Assembly (NCBI RefSeq): GCF_003477705.1
Contig: NZ_QUDV01000002.1
Coordinates: 186,001-250,000, forward strand
DNA: 64,000 nucleotides
Direction: 5' to 3'
Origin: Dorea sp. AF36-15AT
GTDB taxonomy: Bacteria; Bacillota; Clostridia; Lachnospirales; Lachnospiraceae
This document shows positions 9,083 to 18,422 of this stretch, in pieces. Each line of letters begins with the position of its first letter. Positions within the stretch are counted from its first letter, which is position 1. Under the pieces are notes generated by a model. It searched no databases, was not told where the DNA came from, and worked only from the letters and a program-made list of their open reading frames with translations. A program made the position numbers and the translations under genes.

Positions 9083-10057
9083 ATGAAATTGAAGCAGGAA
9101 CAACAGAGAGAATATTTATTTGATAACTATAAAGTGCTTTTGATCATTCTGGTTGTAATCGGTCATTTTATCGAACCGTGTTACGACCAGAATTCTTTTT
9201 TATATGAATTAAAGTGGGGAATTGTGGCATTTCATATGCCCGCATTTATTTTTATATCCGGTTATTTTTCTAAGCGCATTCCATCTATAAAAAAGTTAAT
9301 ACAGGGACTGGTTATACCGTATTTTGTATATGAACTGGTATATTATTTCTTGTATACTTTGGTGCTGGATAAACATACGGGACTTTATTTTGACCGGCCG
9401 AAGTTCTCACTCTGGTATCTGATGGCGTTATTTGTATGGCGTTTGCTGGCGCCGGTAATCAGGAAAGTTCCATATCATATGCCGCTTTTGTTTGCGGGCG
9501 GACTTTTGATTGGTTTTGTGGGACTCGGCAATTATCTGTCCATACCAAGGATTCTTTTTTTCTTTCCGTTTTTTATGGCGGGGATGGAATTTGACAGCAG
9601 TGTGCTGGAACGATTCCGAAAGCCGGCAGGATACTGTGGGGCGCTGGCTGTTCTTACAATGCTGATCATAGGATTGTTTGTGGATGACTATCATCATAAG
9701 CTTCCGGTGAAGATTTTTTATGGCAGATATTCTTATGCAGGACTCGGGCTGGATCCGGTGGAGGGGATGCTGATCCGTTGCGGATGTTATGTGCTGTCTT
9801 TTGTATTGATTTATCTGCTCATGTTGGTGCTACCGGCAGAGAAAAAAGCGTATTCTTATATCGGAGAACGAACGATGGCAGTATATATCTTTCATGGACT
9901 GGTGTACAGTTGTCTGAAATACGCAACTCCTGTGCTGGCTTCGGTGAGAAGTAATACAGAAAGTATCCTGTTGATTTTGTTCTGTCTGGCATTGGTATGG
10001 ATCGCATCCAGAAAACCTTTCGTATTCGTTACCGATAAAGTGTCGCATCTGTTATAA
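9083..10057 (+). CDS. acyltransferase 3 family membrane protein
   Basis: This roughly 324-residue membrane protein has about ten hydrophobic segments and an OafA/acyltransferase-3-like start, NYKVLLIILVVIGHFIEP, with the conserved His in the first membrane helix. A second typical region is WGIVAFHMPAFIFISGYF. Proteins of this family move acyl groups onto sugars, cell wall polymers or lipids at the membrane. The start is unsure: ATG 9083 follows a GTG codon and no good ribosome binding site is visible. The acceptor is unknown. Confidence 0.78.
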   Translation: MKLKQEQQREYLFDNYKVLLIILVVIGHFIEPCYDQNSFLYELKWGIVAFHMPAFIFISGYFSKRIPSIKKLIQGLVIPYFVYELVYYFLYTLVLDKHTGLYFDRPKFSLWYLMALFVWRLLAPVIRKVPYHMPLLFAGGLLIGFVGLGNYLSIPRILFFFPFFMAGMEFDSSVLERFRKPAGYCGALAVLTMLIIGLFVDDYHHKLPVKIFYGRYSYAGLGLDPVEGMLIRCGCYVLSFVLIYLLMLVLPAEKKAYSYIGERTMAVYIFHGLVYSCLKYATPVLASVRSNTESILLILFCLALVWIASRKPFVFVTDKVSHLL

Positions 10058-10102
10058 TATCATTTAGATGTATTGATCGGTATTGAGAAAAGGAGAATGA
10101 TT

Positions 10103-11410
10103 ATGAATTATACAGAAGGATTATTCCGATTTATAGAAAAGAGTCCGACGCCTTTCCATGTGATTGACAACATGAAGCAGGAACTGGAAGAACAGGGTTA
10201 TAAGCAGCTTCTGGAGCGTGAAGAGTGGAAGCTGGAACATGGCGGCAAATACTACGTGATCCGCAATGGTTCCGCGATGGTCGCATTCCGTGTTCCTAAG
10301 GGGACATTTAGCGGCTTCCAGATTGTGGCAAGCCACAGTGATGCGCCATGCCTGAAGCTTAAAGAGAATCCGGAATTGTGGTCAGAGCAGGCGTATGTCC
10401 GTCTGAATGTGGAGAAATACGGCGGTATGATCTGTTCGACATGGTTTGACCGTCCGCTTTCCGTGGCGGGAAGACTGCTTGTGAAGAGTGAAGAAGGCGT
10501 TACAGTGAAGCTGGTTCAGATTGATAAGGATCTGCTGATGCTTCCAAGTCTTGCTATTCACATGAACCGTGATATCAATACGGGATATGATTACCATGCG
10601 CAGAAGGATATGTTGCCATTATATGGTATGGGAACAAAGGGTGAAAAGGAAAGTTTTATGGATCGGATTGCCCGTGAAGCAGATGTGAAGAAAGAAGATA
10701 TTCTTGGAAGTGACCTCTATGTATATAACCGTATGCCGGGCAGTGTCTGGGGATCGGAAGATGAATTCATGTCTATCGGTAAATTAGACGATCTTGAGTG
10801 TGTATATTCATCTATGACCAGTTTCCTGAGTGCAGAGGAACAGGACCGGATTCCGGTGCACTGTGTCTATGATAATGAGGAAGTAGGAAGTTCCACCAGA
10901 CAGGGTGCAGCATCAACATTTCTGGCGGATACACTGGAACGGATACAGGAAGCGTTTGGCGGCAGTGCGTCCGATTATCGGAGATTGATCGCAGGAAGCA
11001 TGATGTTATCCGCAGATAATGCGCACGCCGTGCATCCAAATTATCCGGAAAAGGCATGCCCATCCAATCGTCCGTTAGTGAATCAGGGAGTTGTGATCAA
11101 GTTTAGTGGTAATCAGCGTTATACGTCTGATGGCGTGACAGCGGCAGTATTCCGCAGTATCTGTGAGAAGGCAGGCGTGCCGACACAGGTATTTACCAAT
11201 CATTCGGATATTGCCGGAGGTTCTACGCTTGGTAACATCTCGGCTTTGCAGGTGCCGGTGCCATGCGTGGACATCGGACTTCCACAGCTGGCGATGCATT
11301 CCAGCTACGAGACGGCAGGAGTCAGAGACCTGGAATATATGATCACTGCGATGCGAAGCTTCTATGAGGCATCGGTGGAAGAGACCAGAGATGGTATGAA
11401 GATCCGATGA
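10103..11410 (+). CDS. M18-family aminopeptidase
   Basis: This 435-residue cytoplasmic metallopeptidase resembles aspartyl aminopeptidase (M18). Expected metal-binding and catalytic stretches are visible: SHSDAPCLKLK near residue 80, DNEEVGSSTRQGA near residue 255, ADNAHAVHPNYPEK near residue 295, and FTNHSDIAGGSTLGNIS near residue 360. It should trim N-terminal residues from peptides, in keeping with an amino-acid-fermenting lifestyle. The ATG at 10103 is preferred, with AGGAG seven bases upstream; an ATG at 10097 is an alternative. A strong terminator follows. Confidence 0.9.
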   Translation: MNYTEGLFRFIEKSPTPFHVIDNMKQELEEQGYKQLLEREEWKLEHGGKYYVIRNGSAMVAFRVPKGTFSGFQIVASHSDAPCLKLKENPELWSEQAYVRLNVEKYGGMICSTWFDRPLSVAGRLLVKSEEGVTVKLVQIDKDLLMLPSLAIHMNRDINTGYDYHAQKDMLPLYGMGTKGEKESFMDRIAREADVKKEDILGSDLYVYNRMPGSVWGSEDEFMSIGKLDDLECVYSSMTSFLSAEEQDRIPVHCVYDNEEVGSSTRQGAASTFLADTLERIQEAFGGSASDYRRLIAGSMMLSADNAHAVHPNYPEKACPSNRPLVNQGVVIKFSGNQRYTSDGVTAAVFRSICEKAGVPTQVFTNHSDIAGGSTLGNISALQVPVPCVDIGLPQLAMHSSYETAGVRDLEYMITAMRSFYEASVEETRDGMKIR

Positions 11411-11423
11411 AGAACTAAAACAA

Positions 11424-11461
11424 AAAAGTCCTATGGAGTTCAAAATCTCCATAGGACTTTT
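11424..11461 (+). terminator. terminator after the M18 peptidase gene
   Basis: AAAAGTCCTATGGAG (11424-11438) pairs perfectly with CTCCATAGGACTTTT (11447-11461). The A and T runs on both sides would let it work on either strand. Confidence 0.9.
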
Positions 11462-11524
11462 CGTTGTTTTATAATTGAACTTGTTTAAGTAATATGATAT
11501 AAATAAGTTATAGGCGGTGAAAAT

Positions 11525-11644
11525 ATGAACTATAATTTTTCAGAAGATATAAAATCGATACGAGAGATATTAGGGCTTTCTCAAAAAGAATTAGCGGAAA
11601 AGCTTGGAGTAGAGCAGGTGACTGTTTCAAGAGTTATCAGATGA
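11525..11644 (+). pseudogene. truncated XRE-type HTH gene
   Basis: This 39-codon frame begins at the ATG at 11525 and contains a clear XRE helix-turn-helix (SIREILGLSQKELAEKLGVEQVTVS). It stops at TGA right after the recognition helix, where a family member would continue with an RWE-type segment and about 20 or more residues. Nineteen more in-frame codons follow the TGA up to a TAA, rich in Lys and Arg. The remnant lies in a 427-base stretch without an intact gene (11411-11837), which also holds a terminator and a toxin-like relic. A short functional DNA-binding peptide is possible but less likely than decay. Confidence 0.6.
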
Positions 11645-11747
11645 AAAAAGGAATTGGAAAGACAGTATAAAATATTTAGAAGAATAAGAGACAAAAAGAA
11701 ATAATATGATTTATTAATGTGATAAGTGGAAGAAAAACAAATGTTAA

Positions 11748-11776
11748 GCCGTCAACTACTGTGAATAGTTGGCGGC
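11748..11776. terminator. hairpin, probable terminator of a decayed small gene
   Basis: GCCGTCAACTA (11748-11758) pairs with TAGTTGGCGGC (11766-11776) with one G-T pair. T richness on either side is weak. It lies immediately after the stop of the toxin-like relic on the minus strand. Confidence 0.5.
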
Positions 11777-11835
11777 TATTTCCGTTTACCCTTGAATATC
11801 TCATAACAGAGACCAACAAGGGCAACAATATGCGA
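11776..11835 (-). pseudogene. relic of a small hydrophobic toxin-like protein
   Basis: On the minus strand an open stretch reads SHIVALVGLCYEIFKGKRK followed by a stop. It has the look of the C terminus of a short single-membrane-span protein of the holin-like or type I toxin kind: a hydrophobic helix with a basic tail. There is no start codon, because the frame runs into the end of the Sel1-repeat gene. A hairpin follows directly, as is usual for such genes. This is a fragment, and the family link is from pattern only. Confidence 0.35.
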
Positions 11836-11837
11836 CG

Positions 11838-12104
11838 TTATCTGCCGCTTCGGGCAATTTCATAGACTTCCTGATACCAGACGTGAGCCATTTCGAGGTC
11901 GCGTTTGCATCCGCGGCCAAGGGAAAGCGCATCTGCGACGGAAGTCATAGCCTCGATATGCCGTAGCTGAGCGGCTTTGCTGTACCAGAAAAATGCTTTT
12001 TCATAATCTGGTGCGTCATCGAATTTCGCAAACTGATAGGCTCTGCCTAACTGATACATTGCATCTGTGTCGCCGGCTTCGGCGAGTTTTAATAATTCTT
12101 CCAT
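11838..12104 (-). CDS. small Sel1-repeat protein
   Basis: This 88-residue protein is made of Sel1-type TPR repeats: ALA-like helices with AMYQLGRAYQ and a second repeat YEKAFFWYSKAAQLRHIEAM. Such repeats bind other proteins, so it is probably an adaptor; no enzyme motif is present. The start codon has an excellent AGGAGGG site upstream. It lies 50 bases downstream of the methyltransferase gene on the same strand and may share its transcript. The C-terminal end abuts the toxin-like relic, so the last residues could have been changed by that rearrangement. Confidence 0.75.
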   Translation of the reverse strand: MEELLKLAEAGDTDAMYQLGRAYQFAKFDDAPDYEKAFFWYSKAAQLRHIEAMTSVADALSLGRGCKRDLEMAHVWYQEVYEIARSGR

Positions 12105-12154
12105 AAGGCTCCCTCCTGATAATAATAAAAATTTATAAAACTACTTTGTGATAT

Positions 12155-13015
12155 TTATTTTGCTTCCCAGCGTCCGGATGCGCCACAAGGAAGTACTAGA
12201 CCGCTTTCTCTAACCGGAAGTCCGATCTCCTGGGATTCTACGGTACCGTTCCATGGAGCAAGTTCTGTGCTCAGCATGTAAGTCAGTACTGCCGGAGCAA
12301 GTCCCGTGGTGTACGAATTGATCAGGAAGAATAACGGATCATCGGATAATATCTTTGTGCAGAGCTTGATGAAAGAATGGATCGAATCTTCAATCTTCCA
12401 GATCTCGCCCTTAGGTCCGCGTCCGTAAGACGGCGGATCCATGATGATGGCATCGTAGTGATTGCCTCTGCGGATCTCGCGCTCTACAAACTTGACGCAG
12501 TCATCGACCAGCCAGCGGATCGGAGCGTCCTTAAGTCCGGAAGATACGGCATTTTCTTTTGCCCAGGTGACCATGCCTTTGGAAGCGTCCACGTGAGTAA
12601 CCTTTGCTCCTGCAGCTGCTGCAGCCAGTGTAGCACCACCGGTATAAGCAAAAAGATTCAATACCTTGATCTCACGTCCGGCATTACGAATCTTCTCAGA
12701 GAACCAGTCCCAGTTGGTTGCCTGCTCCGGGAAGAGTCCGGTGTGTTTGAAATTAAACGGTTTTAGATTAAATGTCAGATCCTTGTACTGGATCGACCAC
12801 TGTTCCGGAAGGTCGAAGAACTCCCATTCACCGCCGCCTTTCTTACTGCGGTGATAGTGACCGTTCATGTGCTTCCATCCACGGTTCTTCTTAGGAGTAT
12901 CCCAGATGACCTGCGGATCTGGGCGGACTAACAGGTAATCACCCCAGCGTTCTAATTTTTCACCTTTGCTGCAATCTATTACTTCATAATCATTCCATTG
13001 ATCTGCAATCCACAT
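12155..13015 (-). CDS. SAM-dependent rRNA methyltransferase (RlmI/RlmL-like)
   Basis: This 286-residue class I methyltransferase has the SAM-binding stretch VLNLFAYTGGATLAAAAAGA, with DASKGMVTWAKEN next, and the catalytic-type motif IIMDPPSYGRG. This order is that of the large rRNA cytosine or guanine methyltransferase family (PF10672-like). The protein is shorter than RlmI and lacks an obvious N-terminal PUA domain. The start has AGAGGT upstream. The target base is not known. No regulatory element is obvious within 50 bases upstream. Confidence 0.82.
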   Translation of the reverse strand: MWIADQWNDYEVIDCSKGEKLERWGDYLLVRPDPQVIWDTPKKNRGWKHMNGHYHRSKKGGGEWEFFDLPEQWSIQYKDLTFNLKPFNFKHTGLFPEQATNWDWFSEKIRNAGREIKVLNLFAYTGGATLAAAAAGAKVTHVDASKGMVTWAKENAVSSGLKDAPIRWLVDDCVKFVEREIRRGNHYDAIIMDPPSYGRGPKGEIWKIEDSIHSFIKLCTKILSDDPLFFLINSYTTGLAPAVLTYMLSTELAPWNGTVESQEIGLPVRESGLVLPCGASGRWEAK

Positions 13016-13077
13016 AATGTACCTCTTTCTTTATCGTTTCTATAATTCAAGAATGCCTCTGCAATCCTGCCGGAGGC

Positions 13078-13165
13078 TATATCAGCTGGGGGATTGACTC
13101 CCACCACTGATACCAGCTTGTTTCTCACTACCTATAGAGGTGGGAGTCATCTCCCAGCTGATATA
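13078..13165. repeat. long near-perfect inverted repeat
   Basis: The left arm (13078-13105) begins TATATCAGCTGGG and ends GACTCCCACC. The right arm (13139-13165) is its near-exact reverse complement, with one base inserted and one changed. The loop is 33 bases. The right arm belongs to a 31-base repeat shared with 33098-33128. The whole looks like a miniature or end-only mobile element relic. It lies in the 374-base gene-free stretch between the methyltransferase and yedF. Confidence 0.8.
13121..13151. repeat. dispersed repeat, copy 1 (AGGTGGGAGTC type)
   Basis: This 31-base stretch matches 33098-33128 at 26 positions. Both copies form a small hairpin whose 3' arm reads AGGTGGGAGT. Similar hairpins are familiar from ends of IS200/IS605-type elements in Clostridia, but that link is from memory and no transposase gene is nearby. 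Confidence 0.7.
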
Positions 13166-13200
13166 ATTGTACCATGCACATCCTCAAATGAAAAGCGGTA

Positions 13201-13233
13201 ACTGTCTATAAAACAATTACTTATAGAAACAGT
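13201..13233. promoter_or_regulatory. candidate operator upstream of the selenium operon
   Basis: ACTGTCTATA (13201-13210) and TATAGAAACAGT (13222-13233) form a dyad with 11 bases between. The dyad centre is about 85 bases before the expected transcription start, the usual place for a LysR-type activator site. A closely similar dyad lies upstream of prdC at 23039-23069. The selenium-metabolism LysR gene in this operon is the natural candidate for the binding protein, by inference only. Confidence 0.55.
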
Positions 13234-13266
13234 CTATAGCGGACAGACTATATAGAAGCCATCTAT

Positions 13267-13295
13267 TTGAATAAAATAAAGAAAAGGAATATAAT
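13267..13295 (+). promoter_or_regulatory. promoter of the selenium operon
   Basis: TTGAAT (13267-13272) and TATAAT (13290-13295) are separated by 17 bases. It predicts a leader of about 90 bases before the yedF ATG at 13390. Confidence 0.7.
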
Positions 13296-13389
13296 CAGAT
13301 GTATAGAAAATATATTTACCTTTTATAGTTATAATGATAGAATATATCTATAAATGTAAAGGGATAGCTCAAGAAAGGTGGAAATTATC

Positions 13390-13998
13390 ATGATTACAGT
13401 TAATGCAATGGGCGATAGCTGCCCGATCCCGGTTATTAAGACAAAGAAAGCTATGCAGGCTCTGACAGGACCGGAGACGATCGAAGTATTGGTGGACAAT
13501 GAGATTGCAGTGCAGAATGTTACAAAGATGGCTTCTTCCGGCGGTGGAAAGGTTACATCTGAGAAGCTCGGCGAGAAAGAATACAAAGTAACAATCGCTA
13601 TGGGAGGTGCAGTAGCTGCAGCAGATGATGCAGAAGAGACAGTGTGCATTCCGGATGCAAGAGATAACATGGTAGTAGTAGTGAGCTCTGATCGTATGGG
13701 AAGCGGTAATGATGAACTTGGTAAAGTTCTGATCAAGGGCTTCGTTTATGCGATTACACAGTTGGATAAGCTTCCTAAGACTATGCTGTTCTATAACGGT
13801 GGAGCAACTCTTACATGTGAAGGATCTGATTCTCTGGAAGATCTGAAATCACTGGAAGCACAGGGTGTGAACATTATGACATGTGGAACATGCCTGGATT
13901 ATTACGGAATTAAGGAGAAACTTGCAGTAGGATCTGTGACTAATATGTACGTGATCGCAGAGACTATGGCAGGGGCTGATAAGATTATTCGCCCATAG
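13390..13998 (+). CDS. yedF: selenium metabolism protein YedF
   Basis: This 202-residue protein has two parts. The N terminus is a TusA-like domain with the CPxP motif in DSCPIPVIKTKKAM, where the Cys would carry sulfur or selenium. The C-terminal half is DsrE-like, with MLFYNGGATLTCEG and a CGTCLDYYG stretch. This fusion is the YedF form typical of organisms that use selenium. It is the first gene of the operon, followed after 34 bases by selD, and so probably helps deliver selenium to SelD. I chose the ATG at 13390, with AGAAAGGTGG upstream; an in-frame GTG at 13378 is less likely. Confidence 0.9.
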   Translation: MITVNAMGDSCPIPVIKTKKAMQALTGPETIEVLVDNEIAVQNVTKMASSGGGKVTSEKLGEKEYKVTIAMGGAVAAADDAEETVCIPDARDNMVVVVSSDRMGSGNDELGKVLIKGFVYAITQLDKLPKTMLFYNGGATLTCEGSDSLEDLKSLEAQGVNIMTCGTCLDYYGIKEKLAVGSVTNMYVIAETMAGADKIIRP

Positions 13999-14032
13999 TC
14001 GGCAGGGTTCCCCCAAAGGAGGATATTATAGA

Positions 14033-15073
14033 ATGAAAACAGACGTTAAGCTGACAAGTCTCAGTAAGACAGCGGGTTGAGCAGCTAAGATAGGTCCGGA
14101 GACCCTTGCTCAGGTTCTGAGTAAGCTGCCAAAATTCCAGGATGATAATCTGCTGGTTGGAATAGAGACTTCTGATGACGCCGCTATTTATAAAGTAACA
14201 GACGACATTGCCATGATTCAGACAGTAGACTTCTTTACACCGATCGTGGATGATCCATATATGTTCGGACAGATCGCAGCAGCCAATTCGCTGAGTGATG
14301 TCTGGGCGATGGGTGGCGAACCTGCTGTGGCACTCAATATTGTAGGCTTTCCGAACTGCCTGGATCCGGCAATTCTGGGAGACATTCTTGCAGGAGGTGC
14401 AGATAAGGTAAAAGAAGCGGGAGCCGTACTTGTAGGTGGTCATTCCGTGCAGGATGACGAACCCAAATATGGTCTGTGCGTGTCCGGATTTGTACATCCG
14501 GATAAGATATTTAAGAACTACGGATGCAGGCCGGGAGATGTGTTGATCCTGACGAAACAGATCGGAAGCGGAATTGTGAATACCGCGATCAAAGCGGATT
14601 TTGCATCACCATCTGCGATACAGGAAGCACAGACAGTGATGGCTTCGCTGAATAAGATCGGCAAGCAGGTGGTAGAGCGTTATGATGTATCTGCCTGCAC
14701 AGACATTACCGGATTTGGGCTGTTGGGGCATTGCGTAGAGATGGCATCTGCCAGTGAAGTAACCTTTGAACTGAAGGTGCGTGATATTGAGTATTTTGCA
14801 GATGCAATCGATTATGCCAAGATGGGGCTTGTGCCTGCCGGAGCTTATAAGAACCGCAGGTATTCCATTGACAAAGTAGAGGCAGGAAGTATAGAAGAAC
14901 ATTATCTGGATCTGCTTTACGATCCACAGACATCAGGTGGGCTGCTGATCAGCGTAGCACCGGAGTATCTGGAACAGATGCTGACGGATTTTGCACGCTC
15001 TGGCATTGATACTAAGGTGTCTGTGATCGGACGTGTGGCTGAGAAGAGTGACAAGTTAATCAGACTGTATTAG
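14033..15073 (+). CDS. selD: selenide, water dikinase, itself a selenoprotein
   Basis: This 346-residue enzyme makes selenophosphate from selenide and ATP. The reading frame contains TGA at 14078-14080 (codon 16) in the context KTAG-Sec-AAKIGPETL. This is the place of the catalytic Cys or Sec of SelD, next to the conserved Lys. The downstream frame is intact and typical, including SDDAAIYKV, QTVDFFTPIVDDPYMFGQ and the Gly-rich C terminus DPQTSGGLLI. Reading from the ATG at 14033, with AAAGGAGG upstream, needs UGA decoding; otherwise the gene would look truncated to a start at 14213. The enzyme therefore depends on the pathway it feeds. It sits between yedF and selA. Confidence 0.95.
14078..14112 (+). 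promoter_or_regulatory. bacterial SECIS element of selD
   Basis: TGAGCA (14078-14083), which begins with the Sec codon itself, pairs with TGCTCA (14107-14112). Above an asymmetric bulge an upper stem GGTC (14093-14096) and GACC (14101-14104) carries a CGGA loop. Position and shape fit an element recognised by SelB. Confidence 0.75.
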
Positions 15074-15086
15074 AGAGGCGGAAGTC

Positions 15087-16493
15087 ATGAATAAAAATCT
15101 ATTATACCGCAGTATTCCGAAGGTTGACGTTCTGTTAGAGAATCAGGCAATCCAGGAAATGATTGAAAGATACAGCCGTGATTCTGTGATGGAAGCGATT
15201 CGCGCAGAGATGGATAACCTGCGAGCGTTCATCGGCGGCTGTGATGAGGAAGATAAAGCACAGGAGCAGATTGCACTTCTGATATCTCATATCGGAGATG
15301 CTGTAGAGAAGATGCACACTCCTAATATGAAGAAAGTAATCAATGGCACGGGTACGATCCTGCACACCAATCTGGGACGTGCACCGATCAGCCGGGAACA
15401 TATGAAGAAAGCATTTGACATTGTGACAGGCTATTCCAATTTGGAATACAACCTGGAAGAGGGACGACGCGGCGAGCGTTATTCACATTTTGAGAAATTA
15501 CTGTGTAAGATTACAGGAGCAGAAGCAGCCATGGCTGTTAATAATAATGCATCTTCTGTGCTTTTGATCTTAAGTTCCCTTGCAAAAGGCGGTGAGGTCA
15601 TCGTGTCCCGTGGCGAACTGATCGAGATTGGCGGTAAGTTTCGTATTCCGGATGTAATGACACAGAGTGGTGCGACGCTTGTGGAAGTGGGTACGACTAA
15701 TAAGACGCATGTCAGTGATTATGAAGAGAATATCACAGAAGAAACAAAAGCATTGTTAAAAGTACATACCAGCAATTATAAGATCGTTGGATTTACTGAA
15801 TCGGTAGGAATCGATGAACTGATGCCGATCGCGAAGGAGCATGGCATTCCGGTGATTGAAGATCTGGGGAGTGGTGTGCTGATCGATCTGTCCAAATACG
15901 GTCTGACGTATGAGCCGACTGTACAGGAGTCGGTGGCTAAAGGGGCAGATGTCGTGTGCTTCAGCGGCGATAAGCTCTTTGGCGGCCCGCAGGCAGGTAT
16001 CATTGTCGGTAAGAAGAAATACATTGATATGATGAAGAGAAATCAGCTTACCCGTGCGCTGAGAATCGACAAATTCACAGCGGCTGCACTGGAACTGGTT
16101 CTTCAGGAATATCTGTCAGAGGAACAGGCAGTTCAGCATATTCCGGTGCTGCGTATGATCACAGAGCCACTGGACGAGGTGGCGCGCCGGGCAAGAAGTC
16201 TTGCGAGAACGATTCGTTCGACAGATATCCCGGCGAAGGTGGATGTGGTATCCTGCGAATCTCAGATCGGTGGCGGTTCACTCCCGATGGAGCGGATACC
16301 AAGTATGGCAGTAGCTATCCGCCCAAAGCATGAAAGCGTAGCGGCTTTGGAAGACCAGATGCGGCATCTGACCGTGCCGATGATTCCGAGAACGGTTAAT
16401 GACACGATCATGCTGGATGTGCGGACAGTAGAGACAGAAGATTTCAAATTGATCGCAGCAGAACTGCAGGAACTGCTGGGGCAGGAGAAATAG
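15087..16493 (+). CDS. selA: L-seryl-tRNA(Sec) selenium transferase
   Basis: This 468-residue PLP enzyme converts Ser-tRNA-Sec to Sec-tRNA-Sec using selenophosphate. The PLP lysine is Lys296 in CFSGDKLFGGPQAG. The N-terminal domain that binds the tRNA (about residues 1-80) and the INGTGTILHTNLGRAP start of the catalytic fold are both present. The length is normal for the bacterial decameric form. The start has GAGGCGG upstream. It lies 13 bases after selD and 15 bases before selB, in the standard selenium gene order. Confidence 0.97.
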   Translation: MNKNLLYRSIPKVDVLLENQAIQEMIERYSRDSVMEAIRAEMDNLRAFIGGCDEEDKAQEQIALLISHIGDAVEKMHTPNMKKVINGTGTILHTNLGRAPISREHMKKAFDIVTGYSNLEYNLEEGRRGERYSHFEKLLCKITGAEAAMAVNNNASSVLLILSSLAKGGEVIVSRGELIEIGGKFRIPDVMTQSGATLVEVGTTNKTHVSDYEENITEETKALLKVHTSNYKIVGFTESVGIDELMPIAKEHGIPVIEDLGSGVLIDLSKYGLTYEPTVQESVAKGADVVCFSGDKLFGGPQAGIIVGKKKYIDMMKRNQLTRALRIDKFTAAALELVLQEYLSEEQAVQHIPVLRMITEPLDEVARRARSLARTIRSTDIPAKVDVVSCESQIGGGSLPMERIPSMAVAIRPKHESVAALEDQMRHLTVPMIPRTVNDTIMLDVRTVETEDFKLIAAELQELLGQEK

Positions 16494-16508
16494 GCTGGAG
16501 ATATTAGA

Positions 16509-18422
16509 ATGAAACATGTGATAATAGGTACGGCAGGGCATATCGATCATGGAAAGACTACTTTGATCAGAGCCCTGACCGGGCGCAATACAGACCGCTG
16601 GGAGGAAGAACAGAAGCGAGGGATCACCATAGACCTTGGCTTTACCTGGTTTGACCTCCCAAGTGGTGACCGTGCCGGAATTATTGATGTTCCGGGTCAT
16701 GAAAAATTTATTAATAATATGGTAGCCGGAGTGGTGGGCATGGATCTGGTTATGCTGGTAATCGCAGCTGATGAAGGTGTGATGCCGCAGACCAGAGAGC
16801 ATATGGATATCCTCGGGCTGCTTGGTATTCAGAAAAGTATCATTGTACTGAACAAATGTGATCTTGTAGATGAAGAGTGGCTGGAGCTTGTAGAAGAGGA
16901 AGTGCGTGAAGAACTGGAAGGCACGTTCCTTGAACATGCGCCGGTGATGAAAGTATCAGCGGCTACCGGTCAGGGACTGGATGCTTTGGTGCGGGAGATT
17001 GACCATATGATGCAGGATGAAGTGGAAGAAAAGGATATTACAACGATTCCGAGACTTCCTATTGACCGTGTATTTTCGTTATCCGGATTTGGTACGATTA
17101 TTACCGGAACACTGCTTTCCGGTACGATCACAAAAGAAGATACGGTAGAAATCTATCCGATTGGTAAGACCAGCAAGATACGGAGTATTCAGGTGCATGG
17201 AGAGGATCAGGAATGCTGTTATGCGGGACAGCGTGTGGCTATTAATCTGTCCAATGTCAAGAAGCGTGAGTTAGCCCGCGGGTGTGTACTTGCACCGCCA
17301 AACAGTATGAAAAATACAGATCTGCTGGATGTGAAAGTGAATATTCTGAAGTCATCCATGCGTGTGCTGACCAATCATACCAGATTGCATTTGTTTACCG
17401 GAACCAGTGAAATTCTGTGCCGTGCTGTGCTTCTGGATAAAGAAGAAATCGGACCGGGTGAGAGTGGCTATGTACAGCTCAGGCTGGAAGAAGAGATTGC
17501 ACTTCGCAGAGGAGATAAGTTCGTGCTCCGTTTCTATTCGCCGATGGAGACTATCGGCGGAGGTGTGGTGTTGGAGCCGAATCCGGTGATCCACAGACGA
17601 TTCCAGGAACCGGTGATTGAAGATTTGAAGCGCAAAGAATCCGGTTCATCCATTGATGTCATCGAATTGCGGATTCGTGAACACGGAGAAGAGCTGTTGA
17701 CACAGGCAGAGGTGGCAAGGCTTACCGCTATGTCCCCGGAAGAGGTGGCTGAGGATGTACAGACGTTAAAGGATTCTGGCGTGATTCTTACATTTGCTAC
17801 AAGAAAGGATCTCTATCTGTGGCATGTGGGATCTGAGAAGTTAATGCGTCAGAAGATTCTTGAAGCATTGAAACAGTATGAAGAGAAATATCCATACCGC
17901 TATGGTATGAAAAAAGCAGAAGTGCAGGTAACCTATCTGAAGAAGATGAAGCCGGTGGTATTTGACCACTATGTTGAATATCTGGAGCAGGAAGGTGCCT
18001 TAAAGCGCATGGAAGAATACCTGTGCACGGCAGAGTACGAAGTGAGAAAAGATGCGGTGTATGACCGTGTGTCTGCGAAGATTCTGGATACCGTGCGGAA
18101 AGCGGGTTATGATTTTGTACGTTATTCTGACATTGCCTTTGGTGAAAAAGATAAGGCTGTGGCAGATGATATATTAAATATTCTCCTGGAAGAGAAGTGG
18201 ATCGTAAAAGTTTCCGATGACCTTTATACCCTGACCGAATATATGGAAAAAGCGAAGACGATGATCCAGGAAGAGTTTAAGAAACGCGAGGTTATTACGA
18301 CAGCGGAAGTGAGAGATCTGTTCCAGACCAGTCGGAAGAGTGCGAAGCCGATCATTGAGTATATGGATAGCATTAAGGTGACAAAGCGTGTCGGAGCAGA
18401 AAGTGAAAGGGTAGCATACTAA
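16509..18422 (+). CDS. selB: selenocysteine-specific elongation factor
   Basis: This 637-residue GTPase delivers Sec-tRNA to the ribosome at UGA codons marked by SECIS hairpins. The G-domain motifs are [15 protein letters not shown] and NKCD. EF-Tu-like domains 2 and 3 follow, with [25 protein letters not shown] core elements. The C-terminal third is predicted to hold the winged-helix repeats that bind the SECIS (about residues 380-637). Size and order are typical for Firmicutes SelB. The stop overlaps the next start as TAATG, so translation of the LysR gene is probably coupled. Confidence 0.97.
   Translation: MKHVIIGTAGHIDHGKTTLIRALTGRNTDRWEEEQKRGITIDLGFTWFDLPSGDRAGIIDVPGHEKFINNMVAGVVGMDLVMLVIAADEGVMPQTREHMDILGLLGIQKSIIVLNKCDLVDEEWLELVEEEVREELEGTFLEHAPVMKVSAATGQGLDALVREIDHMMQDEVEEKDITTIPRLPIDRVFSLSGFGTIITGTLLSGTITKEDTVEIYPIGKTSKIRSIQVHGEDQECCYAGQRVAINLSNVKKRELARGCVLAPPNSMKNTDLLDVKVNILKSSMRVLTNHTRLHLFTGTSEILCRAVLLDKEEIGPGESGYVQLRLEEEIALRRGDKFVLRFYSPMETIGGGVVLEPNPVIHRRFQEPVIEDLKRKESGSSIDVIELRIREHGEELLTQAEVARLTAMSPEEVAEDVQTLKDSGVILTFATRKDLYLWHVGSEKLMRQKILEALKQYEEKYPYRYGMKKAEVQVTYLKKMKPVVFDHYVEYLEQEGALKRMEEYLCTAEYEVRKDAVYDRVSAKILDTVRKAGYDFVRYSDIAFGEKDKAVADDILNILLEEKWIVKVSDDLYTLTEYMEKAKTMIQEEFKKREVITTAEVRDLFQTSRKSAKPIIEYMDSIKVTKRVGAESERVAY

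Noticed and set aside
11642..11644. In-frame TGA of the HTH remnant as a third Sec codon
   Set aside because: There is no convincing SECIS hairpin after it, and HTH proteins have no use for Sec at that place; decay is simpler.
14213..15073. SelD read as an N-terminally short protein starting at 14213
   Set aside because: The frame continues upstream through a TGA at the known Sec position to an ATG with a good ribosome binding site and a matching SECIS hairpin.
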